Notes under the pieces: generated by a model
The model's database searches: none
What the model was told of the DNA's origin: nothing
Seen by the model: only the letters and a program-made list of their open reading frames with translations
Translations under genes and position numbers: made by a program
Shown: positions 1 through 7,022 of the stretch, piece after piece
Layout: each line of letters starts with the position of its first letter
Position numbering within the stretch: position 1 is the first letter of the stretch
Assembly: GCA_016183775.1 (NCBI GenBank)
Contig: JACPDY010000074.1
Coordinates: 1-64,000, forward strand
DNA length: 64,000 bases
Direction of reading: 5' to 3'
DNA from: Bacteroidota bacterium
GTDB lineage: Bacteria; Bacteroidota; Bacteroidia; JABDFU01

Positions 1-230
1 TGCCTGACCGGCAGGCAGGTTTGGCTTAGAACAGTAAATACCACCTCCGAATTTCCTTAAACTCAAGTAGCAGTGGCATAATTCAAATCATATAATTTCA
101 ATTTCAACTATCAGAACATTTGGTTTAACGAAAAAAATGTTAACTGAGGAAAATATTACCGTATTTCAGGAATTATTACAACAAACTAACATAGCTTCCT
201 TAATTGATACCGTTAATATAAAAGATTCAA

Positions 231-408
231 TAGAGATTATACCGAATACGAATATTATATGGAATTTTCAGAAAAACATTTGGTAAATATTTTGAGCTTT
301 CATGCCTGCCTGTCGGTAGACAGGCTTTGGTGGCGAAAATCCATTTGCCACTAAAGCACCAAAACACAAAAGCCCACCAAAAATCCTTATTCGATATAAA
401 CTCTAATA
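231..408 (+). repeat. Dispersed repeat, copy A (three copies in window)
   Basis: This stretch shares an ordered series of blocks with 4661-4812 and, reverse-complemented, with 17945-18091. The blocks are an AT-rich head beginning AGAGATT, a middle block reading close to TGCCACTAAAGCAC, and a tail ATTCGATATAAACTCTA. Copy A has a diverged head and an extra palindrome (304-325) between the AGCTTTC and TTTGGTGG blocks. It has no ORF of its own. All three copies lie directly beside two-component regulator genes. Confidence 0.75.
304..325. repeat. Short palindrome nested in repeat copy A
   Basis: The core is GCCTGTC, loop GGTA, GACAGGC, a perfect 7-bp stem, preceded by a partial GCCT repeat. Copy B of the host repeat runs directly from AGCTTTCGTG into CTTTGGTGG without it, so the palindrome looks like an insertion. 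A related palindrome is present at the equivalent place in copy C (18026-18043), and relatives occur at 1-17, 4971-4990 and 26800-26840. The behaviour is like that of REP-type elements. Confidence 0.65.
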
Positions 409-427
409 ACTATTAAAAAAAACAAAA

Positions 428-1876
428 ATGGCTAAGATTCTTATTGTAGATGATGACATTATGATATGTCAGGTATTGGATCATTTTTTGAAAAAAAAAG
501 GTCATGATGCCTGTTTTTTTACTACAGGTAAAAAAGCTATTGATAACTTAAAAACCAATATGGTTGATATTGTTTTCTGTGATTATCGTCTTCCGGATAC
601 AGATGGGAAAGAGATGCTGCAGAAAATAAAGGAAATTAATTCTGCTATCCAGGTAATTATTATCACAGCCTATTCCGATATAAAAACCGCTGTGGATATT
701 ATTAAAATGGGAGCCTTTGAGTATGTAACTAAGCCTCTTTTACCTGAAGAAATTGTGTTGATGATGGATAGGGCACTGGCTCTGAAAAAAAATATTAATG
801 AGCAAAAAATAGATGTTTCAGAAGATGGTAAACATCCGAAATCCGACAAGCTTATACAGCAAAGCAGTGGAATCCTGGTTTCGGCCAATACCAAAAGTTA
901 TATTGTTGGAAGGAGTAAGGAAGCTAAAAAGCTGGAGGCCCAGGTTGAGTTAGTTGCTCCAACTAATTATTCCGTGATTATATACGGTGAAAGTGGTACA
1001 GGAAAAGAATCTATCGCGGCCAGTATACATAATTCAAGCTTACGTAAGGATAAACCTTTTGTCGCCGTTGATTGCGGTGCATTAACAAAAGAGCTTGCCG
1101 GAAGCGATCTGTTCGGGCATGAAAAGGGAGCTTTTACCGGAGCATTACAATTAAAAATAGGGCAATTTGAATTGGCAAATGAGGGCACTATTTTTTTAGA
1201 TGAGATAGCAAATCTTTCATATGAAATACAAATTTCTTTATTGCGTGTCATCCAGGAACGAAAAATAAAAAGATTGGGTTCATCCCGGGAAACAAATGTA
1301 GATGTCAGAATTATTGCGGCTTCCAATGAGAAGCTGAATGTAGCAACAGCAAGCGGAAAGTTCAGGGAAGATCTATATCACAGGCTTAATGAATTTTCAA
1401 TTGATCTTTCGCCCTTGCGTGAACGGAATGATGATATTTTAATTTTTGCCGATTTCTTTCTTAAAAATGTAAATATTGAACTCGGAAAAAACATTGAAGG
1501 CTTTGTCCCTGAAGTTAAAAAAGTTCTGCTAGAATATAATTGGCCCGGTAATTTGCGGGAGTTGAATAATGTTATAAAAAGAGCTGCCTTACTAAGCAAT
1601 AAGAGCATGATCACTCTTGAAGTGCTTCCACCGGAAATTATATTTCGTACAAAATTTAACCCGGTAGCCGAGGAGAAGAAAAGCGATCAGCAAAATACCA
1701 CACCAAAAAAATTTCCCGAATTGAAGTCGGCTGCATTAAATGCGGAGTATGAAAAAATACTGGAAGTTTTGCGTAAAGTAAATTACAACAGATCCAAAGC
1801 GGCTCTGCTGTTAAATATTGACAGGAAAACCTTATACAACAAGGTCAAAAATTTTAATTTAATAAATAGCGGCTAA
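428..1876 (+). CDS. Sigma-54-dependent response regulator, NtrC family
   Basis: A 482-residue transcription activator of the NtrC type. The receiver domain (about 1-120) has the acidic pocket D8-D10, phospho-acceptor D52 in FCDYRLPD and the conserved lysine in VTKP. The central AAA+ domain has Walker A GESGTGKE near 186, the sigma-54-contacting GAFTGA near 234 and Walker B IFLDEI near 255. The C-terminus is a Fis-type helix-turn-helix (NRSKAALLLNIDRKTLYNK). When phosphorylated by a kinase it should oligomerise and drive sigma-54 promoters. No kinase gene is adjacent; the nearest is the membrane kinase at 5165, so the partner is unknown. The start ATG follows a long A-rich tract immediately after repeat copy A. 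All hallmark residues are intact and the length is normal for the family. Confidence 0.95.
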   Translation: MAKILIVDDDIMICQVLDHFLKKKGHDACFFTTGKKAIDNLKTNMVDIVFCDYRLPDTDGKEMLQKIKEINSAIQVIIITAYSDIKTAVDIIKMGAFEYVTKPLLPEEIVLMMDRALALKKNINEQKIDVSEDGKHPKSDKLIQQSSGILVSANTKSYIVGRSKEAKKLEAQVELVAPTNYSVIIYGESGTGKESIAASIHNSSLRKDKPFVAVDCGALTKELAGSDLFGHEKGAFTGALQLKIGQFELANEGTIFLDEIANLSYEIQISLLRVIQERKIKRLGSSRETNVDVRIIAASNEKLNVATASGKFREDLYHRLNEFSIDLSPLRERNDDILIFADFFLKNVNIELGKNIEGFVPEVKKVLLEYNWPGNLRELNNVIKRAALLSNKSMITLEVLPPEIIFRTKFNPVAEEKKSDQQNTTPKKFPELKSAALNAEYEKILEVLRKVNYNRSKAALLLNIDRKTLYNKVKNFNLINSG

Positions 1877-1886
1877 AGCAAAGGAA

Positions 1887-2042
1887 TTAAACCGGATCTC
1901 TTCCCTTTATTATCCTTAATAGTATCGCAATTAGGGCAATTACTAACAGGAAATTTATTAATCCACCTGCGCCATAAGCAAAAAAACCAATTGCCCACGC
2001 AATGATTGCTATTATTGCAACTGAATAAAGTAAGCTATTCAT
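1887..2042 (-). CDS. Small lmo0937-like membrane protein
   Basis: A 51-residue ORF with ATG at 2042 and TAA at 1887. It encodes two hydrophobic helices separated by a glycine turn (FAYGAGG) and ends with a charged tail RIIKGRDPV. The size, the helix-GAGG-helix pattern and the short basic tail match the lmo0937/DUF5670 family of tiny inner-membrane proteins, which in Bacteroidota often lie near stress genes. Function is unknown. It converges with the NtrC-like regulator, with only 10 bases between the stops, and lies downstream of a UspA gene on the same strand. The family assignment is from pattern only. Confidence 0.7.
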   Translation of the reverse strand: MNSLLYSVAIIAIIAWAIGFFAYGAGGLINFLLVIALIAILLRIIKGRDPV

Positions 2043-2180
2043 GATTGAATGATTTAAAGGTTAATAGTTATTTATATGGCCAATTATTATGCCAGCCTAT
2101 TGTTGTTCTATATTGTTTCTGATAATCGGATGTGAATTTATAGCACGGCACCCTTCGCCAGATTCAAGGTACCTTAATAT

Positions 2181-2200
2181 TCGTTGAGCTTGTCGAAACG
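2181..2200. repeat. Short dispersed palindromic repeat (GAGCTTGTCGAA type)
   Basis: The sequence CGTTGAGCTTGTCGAAACG lies between the UspA stop and the small membrane protein gene. TTCG/CGAA arms flank the centre. It is of the same type as the 20-mer at 31027-31046 inside a coding sequence. In transcripts of the minus-strand UspA gene it could act as a weak 3' hairpin. Confidence 0.5.
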
Positions 2201-2243
2201 AGCGTTAAATACAGTAGCGAATTTGTCATGCACCGTTTCTTAA

Positions 2244-3137
2244 TCAATCAATTCCATACCCCGGTGTTGTGATTGCAAAATGACCTTCCGTATGCTTAAT
2301 ACTTAATACCGGCGGCTTCGCATGATTTACGATCTGTTGCGCAAATCCATTGAGAAAAATGCCTGATATTTTTGATTCATGACCGGTATTTATCACGATA
2401 AGGTCACATTTATTTCTTTTGGAATAGCTTAATGCTGCTTTGGCAATATTATCTCCATGGGTAATTGTAATTTTTGATGATAACTTTTCAGAATTAATAA
2501 TTTTTTTTACAGATTCTATTTTAACATTAAACCTATCAAGCGCTTTGGTTTCTTTTGAGTTAGGAAGTCCGAGAAGATGAATTTTAGCATTAAATATATG
2601 TGCGATAACCATAGCCATATTTATTTTTTCCCTGCTATGTAATGAATCGTCAATTGGTATAAGGATATTTTTGAAATCTGATGTTTTCCCATTCTTTTGC
2701 ATTGTGAGTACAGGAATATTGGAAAGCGTAACCACGCGTTGTGCATTACTTCCAATGAACAGTTCTTTATAACCTGACGCACCATGTGTTCCCATTACAA
2801 TAAGATCAATACCCTTTTTTTTTGAAAAATCAATTATTTCATCACAGATATTGCCGGTACTGACAAATACTTTACATATTACACCGGATTTCTTTTCGAT
2901 ATTATATCTTATCCCGTCCATTTTTTTCTTTACTTCTACTTCAATAGTTTTAATGGGTGGGACGATAGTTTTCATTTCCGGGACCACGGAAAAATAATAT
3001 CCGTTAAATTCTACTACATGCAGCAGAAAAATATCTGCTTTTATATGTTTTGCTATTTCTATTGCTTTTGAAGAAGCGATATCAGATGTTTCCGTAAAAT
3101 CAACCGGAACAAGAATTTTTTTGATAGTTGAGTTCAT
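2244..3137 (-). CDS. Universal stress protein, tandem UspA domains
   Basis: A 297-residue cytoplasmic protein with two UspA domains (about 5-148 and 155-285). Domain 1 starts KKILVPVDFTETSD and carries the nucleotide-binding loop GTHGASGYKELFIGSNAQRV, close to the G-2X-G-9X-G-S/T pattern of ATP-binding Usps. Domain 2 starts FKNILIPIDDS, and its loop (NTGHESKISGIFLNGFAQQI) is degenerate, so probably only the first half binds ATP. Such proteins are induced in stationary phase and stress. A second tandem UspA protein is encoded at 14103. The ATG at 3137 opens directly into the domain, so the start is secure. It appears monocistronic. Confidence 0.92.
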   Translation of the reverse strand: MNSTIKKILVPVDFTETSDIASSKAIEIAKHIKADIFLLHVVEFNGYYFSVVPEMKTIVPPIKTIEVEVKKKMDGIRYNIEKKSGVICKVFVSTGNICDEIIDFSKKKGIDLIVMGTHGASGYKELFIGSNAQRVVTLSNIPVLTMQKNGKTSDFKNILIPIDDSLHSREKINMAMVIAHIFNAKIHLLGLPNSKETKALDRFNVKIESVKKIINSEKLSSKITITHGDNIAKAALSYSKRNKCDLIVINTGHESKISGIFLNGFAQQIVNHAKPPVLSIKHTEGHFAITTPGYGID

Positions 3138-3637
3138 GAGTATATGTTTTAAGATTTAATCGTTAACCGCTTATCCTTGTGTTTAAATATGTTGTCAAGA
3201 CTTCCAGTTTCTAAAAACATTTTTTTTCTCTGTAACTCTCTGTGAAACTTCCTTTTTTTCTATGTAATTTTTTTGTTACCCAGGGCTTCACATCTGTGAA
3301 TCAAAACACTTCGGTGTGCAGGTATGCCGATCGAAAGGAGAATACAGTTTCTAATTGGATTAAATTATATATAGCATCTGTATTACACGAGAACAACAGC
3401 GCATTTTTAAGTATTTCATTCTTTCTTTATCACAACCTATGGACTTCCAGTGGTTTAGTTTGTATAGATTCTTATAATGGAATTATTCAGGTTCAGTCTG
3501 TCACGCCTTTTGGCGCGATGACTATTTCATCTGGTGCCGGTTTCCGTATCATGATTTCTGTTTTTTTTGGCAATTTGAGCCAGGTTATCAAATGTTGCCG
3601 GCACCGATTTTCCGGATAACTTAAAAGTGATCTCACA
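3138..3637. other. Intergenic, no supported gene
   Basis: About 500 bases between the UspA start and a small minus-strand gene. A 125-codon plus-strand ORF (3242-3619, GTG start) and a 60-codon minus-strand ORF (3493-3675) exist, but neither has a domain, signal peptide or plausible start. A palindrome TTCACA-TC-TGTGAA lies at 3287-3300, about 150 bases upstream of the UspA start and oriented so that it could be an operator for it. That role is only a guess. Confidence 0.4.
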
Positions 3638-3976
3638 TCAGTAAAATGCGGAGGCTGCATCCCCGGCAAATGCACCTTCTGGATAAGGTTTCAACTGACC
3701 ATTCAGAGTGACGCTGTCAGCAAAAAACAACTTAACTTCTCCCACGATAGTACTATCATGAATAACCTTTAGTTTTTCATCAAGCAGGCAGGCATATAAA
3801 TCTTTGTCTGAATTATTCATTTTTGTATAATAATTATCTGCTTTTTTTACTATTCCTTCATACGGTCCCTGCGATCGGGATTTATCCGTTGAAATCAAAA
3901 ATATTGTGACAAAAATAAATACTGCCAAAAATGCTTTTACCTGCGCAAATTTTAGAATTGTAGTTATAACTTCCAT
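3638..3976 (-). CDS. Small exported or membrane-anchored hypothetical protein
   Basis: A 112-residue protein with no recognised family. Residues 13-30 are a hydrophobic segment (VKAFLAVFIFVTIFLI) followed by polar sequence, which fits a signal peptide or a single membrane anchor. The remaining 80 residues are soluble, with no cysteine pair or repeat. The start overlaps the end of the upstream ORF (3964-4206) by 13 bases, which suggests translational coupling. The reading frame ends soon after a low-complexity GDAASAFY tail, so a degraded C-terminus is possible. Confidence 0.5.
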   Translation of the reverse strand: MEVITTILKFAQVKAFLAVFIFVTIFLISTDKSRSQGPYEGIVKKADNYYTKMNNSDKDLYACLLDEKLKVIHDSTIVGEVKLFFADSVTLNGQLKPYPEGAFAGDAASAFY

Positions 3977-4206
3977 TTTAATTTTATTTTTTTGAGTTTG
4001 AGTTTGGATTTAGGTTTAGCTAATACTTTGTCACCCGGCAATGGTTCATCAATACGGGTGGGGTCAATTTTTTCGGGTTCGTTACCTCCCGGCAACGGCC
4101 TTGTTGGATCGGGGTTTGGATAGGGCTTTGCCGGAATATATTTTTCAGGGTCGTTGGGAGCCGGGTTATTTGATTTTTTTTGTGAATTTCTTTTCTTTTT
4201 TTTCAT
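3964..4206 (-). CDS. Small proline/lysine-rich hypothetical protein
   Basis: An 80-residue highly charged, probably disordered protein. The first 12 residues are basic (MKKKKRNSQKKS). The middle is proline-rich with a repeated motif (DPTRPLPGGNEPEKIDPT and DPTRIDEPLPGD), and the tail is lysine-rich (KPKSKLKLKKIKLKWKL). Short proteins with similar DPTR/DEPLPG repeats are common in Sphingobacteria-type genomes and have no known role. It is probably co-transcribed with the overlapping gene at 3638. No signal peptide is seen. Confidence 0.5.
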   Translation of the reverse strand: MKKKKRNSQKKSNNPAPNDPEKYIPAKPYPNPDPTRPLPGGNEPEKIDPTRIDEPLPGDKVLAKPKSKLKLKKIKLKWKL

Positions 4207-4238
4207 TTGGAGCTCTTTGCCTGATTGAAAATTTATTT

Positions 4239-4345
4239 TATACCAAATTGATTTATATATAGTCCAATCAGTATTTGGTATAATACCGATCGGATAGCTG
4301 TTTGGGCCAATGCAATTGGATCATTACAGATATCACATCGGTATT
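4239..4345. repeat. Two consecutive inverted repeats
   Basis: The first pair is TATACCAAAT (4239-4248) with ATTTGGTATA (4273-4282), 10 bp perfect. The second is AATACCGAT (4282-4290) with ATCGGTATT (4337-4345), 9 bp perfect, sharing the junction base. Similar words (ATAATACC...GGTATTAT with ATTTGAT inside) occur at 57016-57061, so this may be a dispersed palindromic element, not a local operator. Confidence 0.5.
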
Positions 4346-4660
4346 ACTGCTTTTCTCATTGCTCTTTAAAACCAAAGCCTCCTTTTGACAGGAGGCTGGG
4401 TTTGATTTCCTGTTTTCCCTGGGTCGGCTGGCTAAGAGCCCATATTAACCGATCCATGTTGTGAGGGCTTATTTCTAATTTTTTCAGATTTCTATTGATT
4501 TTGAAATCTTCATGATTTTGAAATCTTCCCTAAACAGTTAATCGTAGAAGTATATGTAATTATTATGCCAATAGTTATATTATTAATTACTAATGGATTG
4601 AGAATAATGGAATCAAATGAATGAGGAATTAATTAAAATATGTGAGAAATATTTTTCCCA

Positions 4661-4812
4661 TTAGAGATTCGAATTAGATTATTATATACAATTTCAAAAA
4701 ATATATGGGGGAAAATTTAGAGCTTTCGTGCTTTGGTGGCTAAAATTCAATTGCCACTAAAGCACAAAAACACTAAAACCCACAAAAAAGCTTATTCGAT
4801 ATAAACTCTATT
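4661..4812 (+). repeat. Dispersed repeat, copy B (lacks nested palindrome)
   Basis: The most compact copy. It has a head with GAATTAGATTATTATATAC, a middle with TTGCCACTAAAGCAC and a tail with ATTCGATATAAACTCTA. The head matches copy C at 18050-18091 (reverse strand) almost base for base. The AGCTTTCGTG block runs straight into CTTTGGTGG, so it appears to be the uninterrupted form of the element. Confidence 0.75.
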
Positions 4813-5164
4813 AAAGAATAATGACCCAAAATGTAATATGTGTATATTTTTTTCCTGATTAAAGAAGAACAAAATATTTTGTTTCACTTTAAAATAAAGT
4901 ATACCAGAGGGCTACATGAGTTTGCGAAAAACCAGCCTGTTATCACTTGGTATCACGAGAACTTGTGCATCGGCAGACAGGATGCCTGACAAATTTACCT
5001 TTTGCACCTCATCCTACTTTCTCCAAAGAGAAGGTAGCCTGGATGCGAAATTTGTAGTGCTACGTATTACTGCCATTTCAACTAAGAATTTATATGGTTT
5101 ATCGAAAATCAGCCTTTCGTTAAAACCTCTTTTTATATTTTAAAGGTGTTTTGCTTTAACCCAA

Positions 5165-6976
5165 ATGAAAAAAAGTATCAGTATTAAATTGGCATTTGTA
5201 ATTGGAATTTTGCTGATACTCACGCTCGTAGTGGGATTAATGGCTTTTTTTCAAACCAGGTATGTAAATGATAAAATAAAACAGATTGCTGATATAGATC
5301 ATAATACAAGTGTTACGGCATACCAAATGGAGATAAATATAGTTGGGACCAGTTTTGCAGTACTCAGGTATTTGCATGAGCACGACACAACACTTTTAGT
5401 AACTATAGAAAAAGAAGAAAAGGATTTTAATATTTTTCAAAATAATTACCGGGAAATATTGCAAACTCCCAAGATCAAAAAACTGGGTCAGGAAGTAGAA
5501 AAGTCGCATTCGGAATTTATCCATCTTTCGAAAGTGCTTATAAGTATGGAAAATCAGCAAAGCGAAAAAATAGAAATGCTCCAGGGAAATCTCGCGGAAT
5601 TAAACAGATTCCTGGAAGAAAAAATACAGGATTCTATAAAAAAACTGGATCTTAATAAATACAGGAAGCTGAAAGCTGCCCTTAAAATGCAGGTAAATGC
5701 TAATCATATAAACCGGAACCTTGAAAACTATTTAAGGACTCACCAGGAGAGATTCAAAGATGGAATTATTCAAAATCAGAAGGATTTCAGAACTAATTTT
5801 GGTTCATACATGCGTTATACTCATTCGGACAGAAAGCAGCAATTGCTTGCCACTGCCCGAAATAAATTTAATGAAACCGTTGAGTTATCAAAGGCAATAA
5901 TGAATGTTGAATTGATTAAAGAAGAAAGTCTTTTACAGTTTGAGTTGACTCAAAAACAACTGGTGGTATTATTAGAAAGACAAATTCTAATTCTTGCTCA
6001 AAGAAACCTTATAAAGGCGAAGGAAGATGCATTAGATGCTTCGCGTAATTCCATGAGCGTTATAACAATAATACTTATTGCAGGACTTCTGTTTGGAAGT
6101 ATTATGTCGGTCATTTTTGCCCGCCATATCAGCAGGCCTTTAAAACAACTTGTACAGATTACTAACCTGGTTGCCAAGGGAGATTTTTCACAAAAAGTAC
6201 GTGTTGCATCTGAAGATGAATTGGGGATTCTTGGCCGCTCATTTAATCTGATGATCGATGAACTGGATCGTATTAAACAACAACAGGCAAAGCTGCTTCT
6301 GAAACTTGAGAAGTCTAATAATGAATTAAATGATTTCGCATATGTCGTTTCCCATGATCTCAAGGCCCCGCTCAGGGCCATCAGCACTATTTCTGATTGG
6401 GTGGTAACTGATTATATAGACAAGCTGGATCAAAACGGAATTGACCAGCTGCATCTTTTAAAGGACCGGGTAAAACGCATGCAGGATTTGATCGATGGGA
6501 TTCTTAAATATTCCCGGATTGGAAGACAAGAGGAGGAAAAGGAGATAATTGACATCCGGCAGCTTTTAATTGATACACTGCAATTGATAAACAAGCCGGA
6601 TAATATTGAAATAAATATACTTGACGGGTTCCCGACACTTTCCTGCCAGAGAGTTCGCATTCAGCAGGTATTTCTGAACCTGATAGAAAATGCTGTAAAG
6701 TATATGGACAAGCCTAAAGGAATCATTAATGTTAAATGCAAAGAAGAAAGGGATCAGTATGTTTTCAGTGTGTCTGATAACGGGCCTGGAATAGAAGAAA
6801 AATATTTTGAGAAAATATTTCAGATGTTTCAAACATTGAGACCAATTGATGAAAAAGAAAGTACGGGTATTGGGTTGACAATTGTAAAAAAGATTATTGA
6901 AAATGCCGGCGGGAAAATATGGGTGGAATCGGAAATAGGCAAGGGTAGCACTTTCTATTTTACAATTGTCAAATAA
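5165..6976 (+). CDS. Membrane sensor histidine kinase (HAMP-HisKA-HATPase)
   Basis: A 603-residue orthodox sensor kinase. A transmembrane helix at about 8-28 is followed by a long helical, coiled-coil-rich extracytoplasmic sensor to about 290, a second helix at about 296-316, a HAMP domain (315-370), a dimerisation and phosphotransfer domain with H397 in VVSHDLKAPLRA, and an HATPase domain with N-box NLIENAVKYM, G1 DNGPGIEEKYFEKIFQMFQ and G2 STGIGLTIVKKIIE. The four-helix-like sensor region resembles MCP/CHASE3-type input modules. It has no receiver of its own. It lies 46 bases before a T9SS protein gene and may be transcribed with it. No cognate regulator adjoins; the receivers at 12426 and 12903 lie downstream of the T9SS pair. 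Confidence 0.93.
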   Translation: MKKSISIKLAFVIGILLILTLVVGLMAFFQTRYVNDKIKQIADIDHNTSVTAYQMEINIVGTSFAVLRYLHEHDTTLLVTIEKEEKDFNIFQNNYREILQTPKIKKLGQEVEKSHSEFIHLSKVLISMENQQSEKIEMLQGNLAELNRFLEEKIQDSIKKLDLNKYRKLKAALKMQVNANHINRNLENYLRTHQERFKDGIIQNQKDFRTNFGSYMRYTHSDRKQQLLATARNKFNETVELSKAIMNVELIKEESLLQFELTQKQLVVLLERQILILAQRNLIKAKEDALDASRNSMSVITIILIAGLLFGSIMSVIFARHISRPLKQLVQITNLVAKGDFSQKVRVASEDELGILGRSFNLMIDELDRIKQQQAKLLLKLEKSNNELNDFAYVVSHDLKAPLRAISTISDWVVTDYIDKLDQNGIDQLHLLKDRVKRMQDLIDGILKYSRIGRQEEEKEIIDIRQLLIDTLQLINKPDNIEINILDGFPTLSCQRVRIQQVFLNLIENAVKYMDKPKGIINVKCKEERDQYVFSVSDNGPGIEEKYFEKIFQMFQTLRPIDEKESTGIGLTIVKKIIENAGGKIWVESEIGKGSTFYFTIVK

Positions 6977-7022
6977 AATTAACAATCTGTAAGCCGTTTC
7001 AATAAATAAAAATTATTCCGTT

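Larger units (their letters stand above)
1..427. other. Left-edge intergenic region, mostly repeat
   Basis: No convincing gene is seen. Bases 1-17 form a short palindrome (TGCCTG, five bases, CAGGCA) of the same type found nested in the repeat at 304-325. A 49-codon ORF on the plus strand (137-286) could encode a peptide starting MLTEENITVF, but it runs into the dispersed repeat and has no recognisable domain or ribosome site, so it is not called as a gene. The rest is repeat copy A, which ends about 20 bases before the NtrC-like regulator. Confidence 0.6.
4207..5164. other. Long intergenic region with palindromes and repeat copy B
   Basis: This 958-base gap upstream of the membrane kinase holds no convincing gene. 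It holds two consecutive inverted repeats (4239-4345), a hairpin AGCCTCC-TTTTGACA-GGAGGCT at 4376-4397, repeat copy B (4661-4812), and a short palindrome of the GCCTG type near 4971-4990. A 75-codon ORF at 4916-5143 has no domain and probably reflects low stop density. The kinase promoter must lie here, but no Bacteroidota-type TAnnTTTG box with a good partner was found. Confidence 0.55.

Noticed and set aside
3242-3619. 125-codon plus-strand ORF with GTG start
   Set aside because: No domain, signal peptide or ribosome site; the composition looks random.
4376-4397. Hairpin AGCCTCC/GGAGGCT as terminator
   Set aside because: No gene ends just before it on either strand and there is no T tract.
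4916-5143. 75-codon ORF ahead of the membrane kinase
   Set aside because: It spans a GCCTG-type palindrome and shows no protein-like pattern; likely chance.
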